Below, in pieces: positions 22,566 through 32,461 of a stretch of 64,000 nucleotides of DNA. This stretch comes from Sphaerosporella brunnea (taxonomy: Eukaryota; Ascomycota; Pezizomycetes; Pezizales; Pyronemataceae). The stretch is taken from NCBI GenBank assembly GCA_008704415.1, contig VXIS01000052.1, positions 1 through 64,000 on the forward strand, written 5' to 3'. The notes below the pieces were generated by a model, which saw nothing but the letters and a program-made list of their open reading frames with translations, was not told the origin of the DNA and did no database searches. A program made the translations under genes and the position numbers. The first letter of the stretch is position 1. Each line of letters begins with the position of its first letter.

Positions 22566-23255
22566 TAGTGATGGACACAAGCCGAGCCGAGCCGAGCCAT
22601 GAGGAAGGCTCGGCTTGTTAGAACATGGGCTCGTCAAGCCGAGCCGAGCTCGAGCTAATTTACGATGTACGAGCCGGTAAATAAGAGGTTGCACACCGTG
22701 ACATTAGAGACGCCGCTATACTACTAGTATATATCCGACAGATCTGATCCGGAATCAAAGCCTTCTAGCTCAGATTCCTCCGCTGCGTCCATGCCCTCGG
22801 CGTCGCCGCCGTCCGGATGCTCCTGGCCATCACCATTTCCAGCATCGCCAACCCATCCCCGCGTTCGTTCCAGCCAGGGTGGTCTGATTGGGAGCGACCC
22901 GTGCTGTGACCGGCCGCTCTACCTTCGCTCTGCATGGTCTTGCTCTGACCGGCCGCCGAGACTCGCTCTCTCTCCCGCATCCTCATCCTCGCAACTGAAA
23001 GCATCCTCAACCTCTCTCTGTCCATCGGCGGTATCCCTGCTGTTTGTAGAATTCTTATTGATGCCGTGAAGTTCCCAGTCATCGAGGCTCTTGCGATTGA
23101 GCCAGCTTTTGAGCAGTGAAACTGAACTGATGGAATTCCACAGAATGTTCTCGAGAAACCGGCACTTTTCATCTGCGCCCTGCCGACGGGATGTCTCCCC
23201 CTACCTAGCTAGCCATAACAAAAGGCCCGAGCTACAAACCCGAGCTGACGAGACG
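22566..23255 (-). mobile_element. Internally deleted hAT element
   Basis: The element begins with TAGTGATGGACACAAGCC and GAGCC repeats, then encodes on the minus strand an acidic tail (AAEESELEGFDSGSDLSDIY). It continues through a segment shared with 14010-14391, up to a GGCCCGAGC-rich end where the LINE ORF1 begins. It is far too short for a hAT transposase (usually 600 residues or more), so it is a non-autonomous derivative. Its outer right terminus has been lost to the LINE insertion. Confidence 0.55.
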
Positions 23256-23271
23256 ACCAACTTTCGCCTCA

Positions 23272-24160
23272 ATGCCCTACCACTCCTCTTTCTTCCCGAA
23301 ATCGGGAAGCCCCAACACTCCGTGCGTTCAGTGCGAGATGTTTGGGCACTTAGGAGAAGCGTGTCGCGAGACACGCAAAGGTCGCACCCGGCGTGACCTC
23401 CTCGAAGTCTTCACACGAGAACGAGCGGAGGCCGCCCACGTGCTCGCCGAATGGACGGAGGTGCACAACACACCTCCAGCCCCGGTGGCGCACGATGCGG
23501 AGATGCAGGACGTGGGACCGGGCGTCCTCTATTTCGAAGACCTCGAAAAAATGTTACAACGGGATATCGACGCCTTCAAGGAAGGACACGATACCAGCAT
23601 GGCCAGTTTGGTCACGATCGTACTTGGGCTGAAAGGAACGGTCGATAAGCTCGCTGCACAGAACGAAGAGCTTCTGGCTCGGCTCAAGAGGATCGAGATA
23701 AAGGCGTCGCCTTCGCTCTTTTCACAAGCCACAGCGACGCGGTATATGTGGCACGCAGCCCCCCAAACGGACAACCGGACGCCTCTTCCGGTTCTGCCTG
23801 TGCCAACAACAACGGCAACGGCGACGCAAGCGACGCAAACGGAAACGCCAACGCCGGCAGCGCCACCTGCGGCTGACAAATCGAAACGCAAACGCTCCGG
23901 GCCGCCGAGCCCGACGCAACAGCCGACAAAAGTCGCACGGGAGGTCTCCCCCCCACCCTCCCTGATGCACTCGAAGCATGCCGGGCCGAGCGACGCACTG
24001 GTGGTGCGCCCAACGCCCGGTAAGCGAGACACGCCAGACCCGACACCCCCCCAATAAGACCGAGGCGAAAGAGGGGTGGACGAAGGTCGAAAGGAAGAAA
24101 CGCAGGCGGCTCTCGGGCCGCACCGCAACACAACCTACTGGGAAGGGCGTCCCGTCCTAG
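23272..24160 (+). CDS. LINE ORF1 (gag-like) protein with CCHC knuckle
   Basis: ATG at 23272; 261 codons in the first frame. A CVQCEMFGHLGEAC knuckle (C-x2-C-x4-H-x4-C) lies near residues 20-33. A coiled-coil-prone stretch (KGTVDKLAAQNEELLARLKRI) follows, then a Thr/Ala/Pro-rich linker and a basic region (KSKRKRSGPPSP). The frame stops at 24057 just after a C7 run (24046-24052). In the next frame the sequence continues to 24160 with EGWTKVERKKRRR, a typical C-terminal motif of fungal Tad1-type LINE ORF1 proteins. So either a one-base indel broke the gene or the run is a sequencing error. No endonuclease or reverse transcriptase follows; the 3' untranslated end does. Confidence 0.65.
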
Positions 24161-24484
24161 GCCCAAGTGGCTCGAGGCGGTGGTGTGAGCTTCAACATCT
24201 TCATAGGCGAAGCCGCTGACACCAAGACGCGCAGGCCTCGCAAGCCCATAGGGGGGAAAAAGAAGAAGGGGAAGGAGAGGGGGCAGCGGGCTCCAGACGT
24301 GCGGGGTTGAAGAGGGGGTGAAACACAGTCCTTTCTGTATACTTTTTGCGATTTCCTTGATTTTCTTTCCTTAAGAGAGCCGCAGGCCCCAGTAGTAGGC
24401 TTCGTCCTAAGGGGTAGCACAGTCTCTCTTTTCTTTTCTATATATGCCATGGCCGCAAGCGGCCGAATGCAATATGATTAAAAC
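24161..24484 (+). mobile_element. LINE 3' untranslated end with hairpin
   Basis: Directly after the ORF1 frame comes the 3' block shared with 4427-4610 (GAAGGGGAAGGAGAGGGGGC, GGTTGAAGAGGGGGTGAAAC), the hairpin GGCCGCAAGCGGCC at 24451-24464 and the A-rich tail. ORF1 joined to the 3' end without the pol region means this copy is internally deleted, a possible non-autonomous derivative. Confidence 0.7.
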
Positions 24485-24509
24485 AAACAAAGTGAGGCGC
24501 GGTACTCTT

Positions 24510-24534
24510 GGGGTTAGGGTTGGGGTTAGGTTAG
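24510..24534 (+). repeat. Interstitial telomere-like repeats
   Basis: The run GGGGTTAGGGTTGGGGTTAG continues with GTTAG. It consists of four imperfect units of the fungal telomere repeat TTAGGG and lies 25 bases after the LINE tail. Too short to be a telomere; it may mark an old insertion or repair site. Confidence 0.5.
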
Positions 24535-25028
24535 TATCTTAGCGACGATGGGGAAAGCGAGAGTCATTCGGTTTTCACCAGTCAAGCGGGTTTTCGTCAA
24601 GGCCTATACGCAAAAGCAAGTGGCTTCAGGGCTTGCCATGCCACTCTTCGGTATTTGTTGGGTCTGGCTGCCTAATATTTTGGCAAGGTCATCATGGTTA
24701 TTAGTTGCCAGTCCTCCAGACTGTGGCTGCTTGCGCGACGTGATCGGCCGTCGCTTTATTCCGCTAGCATCATTCTAAATGGGCTAGCGCACTCTGAAAC
24801 AGCGCTAGCTCCCCCCCCCCCAAAAAAGTGGTTAGCCGAGTCAATACGGTAAATCACAACAGCACCCAAAAATAAAAAGAGTCCTCTACAGCGATAGCTA
24901 TGCAGCTGGGAGAAGCGATGTAGATAGAGAGAGCTCAAAATAAAATAATAAAAAAAACCCCGTTTGTGGGGGGTGGGAAAATTTTGTATGGGATGGGCCA
25001 ACCCCGACTTGTCACTCGTGGATGGGTA

Positions 25029-25246
25029 CCGTAAAAACTCGGATAAAAGATACCCCCCCCAGATTTGGTTAGCGGCAAATAATTGCCTTATAGGGAAACT
25101 TTTAAGCTTATGAAGGAGGGTTTTTGCTTACAAAGGAGGGTTTTTGTTTTTTACTGACTTCCTTTTGGAGACATTAACTTCCCTATAAGGCAATTATTTG
25201 CCGCTAACCAAATCTGGGGGGGTATCTTTTATCCGAGTTTTTACGG
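25029..25246. mobile_element. MITE of the CCGTAAAA family, copy 2 (218 bp)
   Basis: Perfect outer inverted repeats CCGTAAAAACTCGGATAAAA, then GATACCCCCCC, CCAGATTTGGTTAGCGGC and AATAATTGCCTTATAGGG, give arms of about 70 bases. TA flanks both ends (25027-25028 and 25247-25248). The loop carries a duplicated GGAGGGTTTTTG. Same family as 10412-10593; the ends are also shared with 55806-56086. Confidence 0.85.
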
Positions 25247-25985
25247 TAGTACATGTACAACAACACATTTTTGGGCCAAAAAAAGCAAAATCGCCCAATC
25301 GGGGAAATTCGAGTGATTTGGTTTGTTTCGTGTTTCCCACACAAGTACACACCACATGTTGACTTATCTAGAGTACGCACACCCTTTATGGAGTGTCCGG
25401 TTCCGGGTAGCATCTTGGCTTGGCAGTCTTGGCACGGCCCAAAAAATGAATTTCACTTAGTAATTATCGAGTGACGGGTTATGTACCACAATCAAAACCA
25501 CCCGCAGGCCTTGATTACCAACACCCGCCCAACAAAAAAAAAAAAAGTTGAGCCTCCAAACTTAAAAGATGTTCCGGCATCACATACCACAAAATCGAAT
25601 TCAGACCTGTGGAGTCGCGATTTGGGTGTATTTTGGGTGCTGCAGGAACACCTCTCCTCACAAACGAGTGATCCCCCATGAACCCCTGTACAGTAAAATC
25701 CTCCCCAAAGGGCCACGCAGTTTATTATATACAACAAAAGCCAGATATCTCACTTCCAAGTTCCAACCGTTTTCCCAAAAGTCCAACCTCCTCAACTTCC
25801 AAATCAAAATCCCAAAGGAAAAAAGACAAAGAAGCACCGCAACACCGTCTATAGCCCATAACGCACAAAAAAAAACACACAAGCAAGAGCCGAGTTGGAA
25901 GAAAATGCAACGCCTGCCCCAACAAAAAAAAATAACAAAACGCCTCTCCCTCTCCCTCTCCCACACCCCACCACACTACATTACA
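25247..25985. other. Intergenic region 3' of creD
   Basis: A/C-rich sequence without a supported gene. The 3' untranslated region of creD should lie in its right part. Frames through the A-rich stretches are low-complexity. Confidence 0.35.
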
Positions 25986-27799
25986 CTACCCTCTAAGCCC
26001 CTCCAACAGGTCTCCAAGACTATGCAAATGATGGCTACTCCTATTCCTCCTCTCGGCCAAAAACCCGCCAGTCGAGCTCCTCCCCGAATGCAAGCCGCCC
26101 GCGGCCGCCGGTAGTCTCGCGCTCCCGGTGGTACTACCGCTACTCATGATCGGGAACGGAAACATGTGGCCCAGTCCGGGGGGCGAGTTCTGCGGGCTGA
26201 CGGGGGCGCTCCTGAATCCACGGAACCTGCTTTCTGCCTCTTCATATAGCGGCAACGACGTCACGTCTCCCAGATTCCTGGTTCCGGCACGGACAGCAGT
26301 GGTGTAGCTGGGGACTCTGCTGAGGTCCTCGAGCACGGGTGATGGGGTACGGGTGTTTGGCGTGGCGGGCGAGAAGTATCCGTCGGGGAGGCTGCTGTCT
26401 TCGCTGTGCGGGCTGAGGGCGGTCGAAGACGGTGCCGTCCACCGGCGAGAGTTGGCGTCTGGTAGGCCGGCGAGAGTCAGCGAGGCGAGGTTTTCGCTCG
26501 ACGAGTTGCGCGATGCTGCCAGCCGAGGCGTGTTGGCGCCTGATGGCAAGGGCGTCTCGAAGCTTTCTTGCGCTACGTTCTCGTACAGCCGGTCGAGGTA
26601 GTGCTCGTCGTAGCGTGGCGGCGCGTTCGTCAGCTCGCCGTCGTCGGCGGGCGTGTTGGAGGGGATGCGGTTGCTGTCGTCCATCAGGTAGTTGGGCGAG
26701 ATGAACAGCAACACTGGGAGCGAGGCGCGGAGCTCGGACATGTGGCCGTCGGGATTGTGGAGTTGGACTGTGAACTTCAGTCTAATTTCCGGTCAGCAGC
26801 TGATGTGGGGGTACTATTAGGTTGGGAGGGGGCGCTGACTTGTGCTTGACTTTTATCGACGGCACATCCACGTCTTGCACGCAAGCGTTTAGGCTTTTTG
26901 GAAGGGCCACACGGTCATGCATGACCCATCTGCCCAATTCCTCCTCGCCAGTCTCTTCCAGCTCGCCGCTCGTAAACGTCTGCGTGAGGATATTCCTAGT
27001 CTCGGTTTTTGTAATCGTCCGATTCGGGCACGTGAGCGTGTGGACCTCCTTCAACGAGATGATAACGTTCCCGATGCTGAGCCCCTTCAACAACGGCACC
27101 AACACGACATCGACCGGAATCGAAGTCCCAAACACCACCGCCTTCGTCGGGATGCTGATCGAATACTCGATCTTCTCCGGCCACAGATTCTCGACCGACA
27201 TGGTCTGCATCAGCTCCTGGCTTCCGGGCGCCAGCATGCGTATGACGCGTAGATGCTTCTTGGCCGTGATGTCGTGGCTAAACTTGCCCCTGACGATGCG
27301 GGCCTTGAGTCTATACACGACGTGAGCGCCCATCAGGCCCTCCACCGACTCCGGCAGGGAGCCCTCGAGGTGTATCGAAAACGGGTATTCGTAGTTATTC
27401 GGCTTGACGGAGTAGAGCGTGTGCCCGGACGAGTTTTCGAGGAAATTCCATTTCTTCTCGAAGAAGACCTCTTCGTGCTTTACCGTGCGAGAGCTCGTCG
27501 ATATCAACCCAGACACTGGCGGCAGCTGGCGCTCGTACCAACTTGCGTGCACGTTAGCTATGGCACTCCTCCCCTTTCCCCACACATCAGATCAGAACTC
27601 ACTGTAACCGTCGCACGCCCTGAAGCGTCAGGCTGATGCCTTGCACTTTTGTCGTCTCGCGGACACACACGGCCACGAGCCCTTTCAGCAGGGCGCCATT
27701 GCTTTCGTCGGAGGAGCCACGGAACACGACGACGTCTTCATCGAGCCTGACGTCGATATACGGAATGTTATGAGTCGGGCCTCGTTGTATGAACGGCAT
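25986..27799 (-). CDS. creD: Arrestin-like ubiquitin-ligase adaptor CreD
   Basis: Three exons: 27799-27603, 27541-26840 and 26781-25986. Introns are 61 nt (GTGAGT donor, GCTAAC branch) and 58 nt (GCTGAC branch). The product is 564 aa. Residues ~1-320 form an arrestin fold: exon 1 starts MPFIQRGP and ends in LTLQGVRRL; YPFSIHLEGSLPESVEG and KLKFTVQLHNPDGH follow, the last spanning the second junction. The C-terminus is Ser/Pro-rich with a PY motif PPRY at 354-357, in the CreD-typical NAPPRYDEHYLDRLY, plus VPSY further on. PY motifs bind WW domains of Nedd4/Rsp5 ligases; in Aspergillus CreD works with HulA in carbon-catabolite repression and permease turnover, like yeast Rod1/Rog3. ATG 27799 has A at -3. 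Upstream neighbour on the same strand is creC. Confidence 0.92.
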
Positions 27800-28657
27800 T
27801 GTAATCGGAGTTGCAGCGCGGGGTGGGGGGTGGTTGGTATCGTTCTCGTTCTCTTCGGTCGCAGCCGGTCGGTCGGTTCAAGTTGTTCGCAGGAAGGGAA
27901 GCGGAAATAATAAAGCTTCTTCTTGTTGTCGACAATCTCCTGGTCTTCCGAGCCTTTTGCGGCCTTTTCTTTTTTGACCTCTCCCGGGCAGAAAAAAAGC
28001 CCGCGGGCGCTAACCATGATAGCGGATCTGATGATTCATGCTCCTCCGAGGCAGAAGGGGCTGCCACGAGCGCCCCCTCCCAAACTCAGCCGAAACCAAA
28101 ACCCCCAACCAACCAGCGCCGCCGAACGAACGAGGTGGGGTGCGCACGGGTGATGAGCACAGAGGGTGGTGCGCGGCGGCGCAGGACTCACCCCACACCT
28201 GCCGGCCACCGGTTAAAATGAACAGCAGTGACCTCACCCCCCCAAAAAGCAAAAAAGGCAAGCGCAACCCGCAAATGGCGAGGAAAAACGTTTATCCGCC
28301 GCACCGTCAACTTCAACTTTGCCGATACCTGGCAGCTGCACAACGAACCATGTGTTGCAGAGCCTGCATGGAAAAGACATCCATTCCATGTGAAAGCTTG
28401 CCGTTTCATCCAACAGTCGCAGATCAAAGCGCATCCGTGTAAATCCCGCTGGCTGGCGGCTTGTTCCTTGGATCTTCCGACTCCCCCGACTGCCCCGACT
28501 CCCCCCGGGCTGCACATCATATGCGCAGTGCAACGATGCATGCTGCCCATGTGGCCATGTCCATCACCATCACGATATCCCTCGCGAAACGTAAAAACAA
28601 AGATAAAGAAGTGAATCCTTATCCAGCCAAAAAGATAGGCGTCCTCGCTAGCAGGCC
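27800..28657. other. Intergenic region between creC and creD
   Basis: It must hold the creD promoter and the creC 3' end. Several open frames on both strands (for example 28038-28442 plus, 28188-28661 minus) overlap one another and have Pro/Thr/Arg-biased composition without a family signature. I do not call a gene. A CCCCGACTCCC/GACTGCCC short repeat occurs near 28,485. Confidence 0.4.
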
Positions 28658-31418
28658 TCAAAGATAAAAGCGAAAGGGTATGGAAAGGTCAAGGAAAAAG
28701 AAAGGGAAGAGAAAGGGAAGAAAGCCGACACCCGAAGCCGCACCAACTAACTGCCTGCCGCCGACGCCGACAGAGTCACCTCCGAGCCCGTGCGCAGCTG
28801 GGGGCGATTCCAAGTTTTTACGTGTCCTAACGAATCCCGTCAGCACGTGTTTCCGTTTCGCGCTCTCCCTCCCCCCCGCCGCTCCTCTCCGAAGATGATT
28901 TTCCGATCCTCGCCACAAGGCTGACAGGGAAAAAAAAAAAAAAAACACAAATGCTTGATAGCTAAACCTACCATCCATACAAGTCGTGATGATAGCATCC
29001 TCGCGGAACACTAATTGGCTTAGAGGACACGGATCGATAACCTTGGACTAAAAAACGATCAGCTGCCCTGCGTTGGCGGTGGTAGTTGTGCGCAGATGAG
29101 AGTTTACGATACGTACCATGACAGGCGGCAGCACCGCTGTCTGTGCCCTCGCGTCGACCGGGTGCACCAGCGTTTCGTGGCCATCGTCCATGCTGTTTGC
29201 CGTTACAGCCACGCTCGAGCTTGAGCGCAGTCGCTGGCTCAGGGAGTCCCCGCGGGCCCTGACAGGCTGATGATGTGACGGTGAGGCTGACGACATGCTG
29301 CCGCGGCGATGATTCGCAGCCTAAACACAACCCAGCACGCACGTTAGAATCTCGGGTATGTATCTAACTCTAAACCGATGTTCCAGGCGAAGCAGAAAAA
29401 ACTCCGGGAAAAAAAAAACAGGCTATGTCGCAGATAAAAATCAAAGAACGGGCCGTACCGCTTTGGGCTTGTGCAGCATCCCAACACTGAAGTCCCACAG
29501 CAAGAGCCGGCAGTCGTGGCCTACGCTGCCGAACCGGTATGTCCGATCGTCGCAGCGCCAGGGATCGAAAGACACGCTGGATACCCACGAGTGGTGTCCT
29601 TCGCAACGCGCAACGATGCGGCGCTCGACGACGGACCATATCGACACCAGATCGTCTTGCCCGCCGGTGAGGATATATCTCCCGTCCGGAGACCAGCAAA
29701 CGCAGAGGAGCCCACCATAGTAACTGCAGTGAACGTCGAGTAATCTAGCGTGAAATGAGCACGGTTTCATCTTGAGAACGAGGCGCGCGACAGACTTCTC
29801 CTTGACGTAGTTGAACACCCTCAAACACTCATCTTCCGAAACCACGGCCAGGTGCTCGCAGTCCGATGATATTGCGAAGGCCGTGATGGGGCCCTTGGCA
29901 ACTGACCAGTATGACACCGGGTTTGATTTCTGGTTTGTCGATGTGACCGACTTTCTGATTCCAAGGGAGCCCATCATGCTGGCTGGAGATGCCCCATTCG
30001 AATTCGCATTGCGGTGGGTTGGCGCATCTTCAGGCACAAATGGCGCGTCCTCCTTGTCGCGATCGTACACCACCAGACTGCCGTCATTGTGTGCTGCTAA
30101 GAACAGACGTTCCGATCCAGGCAGCCATTTGATTTCAGTCACTGCATGCGAGTTTATCGTGCCCTACAGTTCCGGGACATGGGGTTAGCTTCGGTACGCC
30201 ATTTGATATCCGTTCCCCTGCCCTGACATCCCATGTTGACATTGATATCACGCCTTGCGAGGGAGGGGTAAGGGGTACATTTTTGTTTATGCGGGCATAT
30301 TTGTTCGAGATTGGATCGAACCAGATGATGTCTCCGGTTGAGAAGCCGATGATAACGTCGATCTGGTGTGTGCTACGCGTCACCATGTTGACATCGTGGC
30401 ATATCGGATGAGCCTTCGTGAAAAGGATCTTGGACAAGGGTTCTTGCTGAAGCAAAGAAAGTATATAAGCATCCGTGCAAATCGTATCATCGGCGGGGGA
30501 AAAAAAAGGGGGGGGGCACCTTGATAGCTGAGTCCATGTCCAGCCAGTTGAATGCTCTGTTGATGTTGGCAAACAACATCAGGTCTTCGCTACTCCTCTC
30601 TTGCAGTCTTTTCGTCAGGTTCTCGTGCTGTATGATTCTCGACACGAACGAAGAATTGCTCTTCGCGATGTTGCTCTTCGGCTTCTTCTTCACGTTCTTG
30701 CCCGTGGCTACCGACAGCGACGCGTTGCCGTTGCCAAACTTTTCCGGGACGTGTGCCATCTCGCCGCTCTTCGAACCCAACGATCCCGATCCTCCCAGGC
30801 CGATCGACGAATCCTCGTCCGTGTCCCCGGAGATGCGAGAGGCGCCATCTTGCGTATCCCGGCTGGTCGCAACGGTAGGATTTCGGTAAATCTGGTGGTG
30901 GTGGTTCTGAATCTCGCCGCCTTTGATCTGGAGCAGTGAGATCTTTGTTCCGCCGACGAAGGCTTGCGGAGCGGTGCTCAGCGGGTTCGGGTTGGTAATC
31001 GGGGGTTCCGACGGGTGCGGCGGAGGAGTCGCGAGGAAAATGTCCTCCTTTAGAGTGTACGTGCCTGGCAAACAAAACGTGCGCGCGTGAGCAAGCCGCT
31101 GCGCCGAGGATTCCTGGGCGGCCAGAGCCCACTGACCTTCACCGACAGAGAACTGCCATTCCGGACCGGTAGGATTCTTGATGGTGTTGCTGGTCTCGAG
31201 GATGGGCACTGGGGCACCGATTCCGGTGCCATACGGATTGGCTGGAGGATATCTGGTCGCCAGCATCAGAAGCTTGCAAATCGAAGAGAACATACACAGA
31301 TTTGGAGGACTCGGCGAGCGCACCTTATAGGCGGAGGTGGTAGCACAAACTGGAGGTGAGTTTTTCAGCGGAGCGCTCTTATAGATTCTGAGGGTTGGAT
31401 ATTATTCGCACGCACCAT
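28658..31418 (-). CDS. creC: WD40 catabolite repression factor CreC
   Basis: Exons supported by homology-consistent joins: 31418-31416 (ATG alone), 31349-31324, 31252-31137, 31064-30520, 30446-30279, 30163-29796, 29744-29459, 29320-29117 and 29047-28972, about 597 residues. A last exon from 28920 is possible. The start reads [13 protein letters not shown] as in CreC. Then come [13 protein letters not shown], a basic [20 protein letters not shown] segment, [12 protein letters not shown], and WD repeats ([40 protein letters not shown] with [23 protein letters not shown]). The C-terminal [13 protein letters not shown] leads into a final repeat whose usual IRTWDRP I cannot find. CreC stabilises the CreB deubiquitinase. 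The 51-nt intron 29745-29795 is in frame and easily missed. Confidence 0.9.
31350..31415 (-). other. creC: creC intron 1, directly after the start codon
   Basis: The first coding exon is only the ATG (31418-31416) in a strong GCCATGG context. The donor GTGCGT follows at once, with a CGCTGAAAAAC branch region and CTCCAG acceptor, and exon 2 continues TTT-GTG-CTA. This restores the Met-Phe-Val-Leu start expected of CreC. Without the intron the upstream frame has a TGA. The MATG GTG overlap means an unspliced message would start a different reading frame. Confidence 0.7.
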
Positions 31419-31737
31419 GGCTATCTAGTGCGTGCACGGGATGGGATGCGTGTGTGGGCGCTTTCTGCTTGTTTTCTTCTTCCGTGGGCTGAGAATGCAG
31501 CACGGGGTGGTCGTGTCGAGCAGCGGCGTTTCTTTTTTTTGTTTTTTGTTTTTTTCGCGAAGCCACAAGGCTCTTCGATCAGGTATATGCAGCGTACCAG
31601 GTTGGAAGGTAGACAGGAGGGAATATGAGCAGAACGTGTTGTGAATCGCAACCGATCGAGGGTTACGTGGTGGTGTTTGTTTGTTTGATTCTCTGCGGGT
31701 GGTGATGGGGATGGAAGGAGGTGAACTGAAGCACACA

Positions 31738-31885
31738 AACTCAGAAACAAGAGACTCGATGGAGCGAATAGAACAGCGGATTTGTGGCACCCGAACGTCC
31801 TCTCTGGTGAATTTCGCTCGGCTCCCGCATGCATTTACAGTTTCCCACTGTTCATTCGCATCATCGAGTCTCTTGTTTCTGGGTT
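31738..31885. repeat. Imperfect foldback repeat
   Basis: AAACTCAGAAACAAGAGACT (31738 on) returns as the complement near 31861-31885 (CATCGAGTCTCTTGTTTCTG). The similarity extends inward for about 40 bases with a loop of about 60. No flanking duplication is evident. It lies between creC and the E1-alpha gene. Confidence 0.5.
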
Positions 31886-31936
31886 TACTTACTTACTTGA
31901 TTATGTACTTTTCACTCGTGAATCTTGGAGGAGATG

Positions 31937-31990
31937 CATTCATTCATTCGTTCATTCGTTCGTTCGTTCATTCGTTCATCCGTTCATCTC
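31937..31990 (+). repeat. ATTC/GTTC microsatellite
   Basis: Tetranucleotide array CATTCATTCGTTCATTCGTT and on, about 13 units mixing ATTC and GTTC. Confidence 0.8.
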
Positions 31991-32461
31991 ATCCCGGGCC
32001 GTGGAACCCCAGTGCAATTCCACGCCAAGTCCGGGCACGGGCTGAGTCGAGTGTGGGGTACCCCGCAAATCGAACATGCACCGGAAGAAAAGAAACAGCG
32101 TGACGCTCACGCAAAGAGCGTTTGAAGAGCAACATGGATCGAGTTCGGCTGGACGGGAAACCGGCCGGTGTATGCATTCGGCATGGGTGAGCTTTCTTCG
32201 TGCTATGTAGCTCGGCTGGAAGCTTTTCGGTACAGTCCACGCAGCCCCCACAAAGGAATTGTCACCTGTTGCTGCAAGGTTCCAACGATGAGATGCTTCG
32301 CTTCCTAGCTAAGCTCTGAGGACCCTCCCAGCCGCGTATAACCGCGAGGAGCACATCCATCTCCGCATCTCTTCTCACATTCATTCTCCACCGTAATTGC
32401 AGCAACGTATCATTGTTCTCCCCCACCCCAATCTCTCCCTCATAGTTTAATTCTCTCCGAT

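Noticed and set aside
24548..24778. 76-codon ATG frame after the telomere-like repeats
   Set aside because: Short, no context or similarity, and it lies in transposon-flanking DNA.
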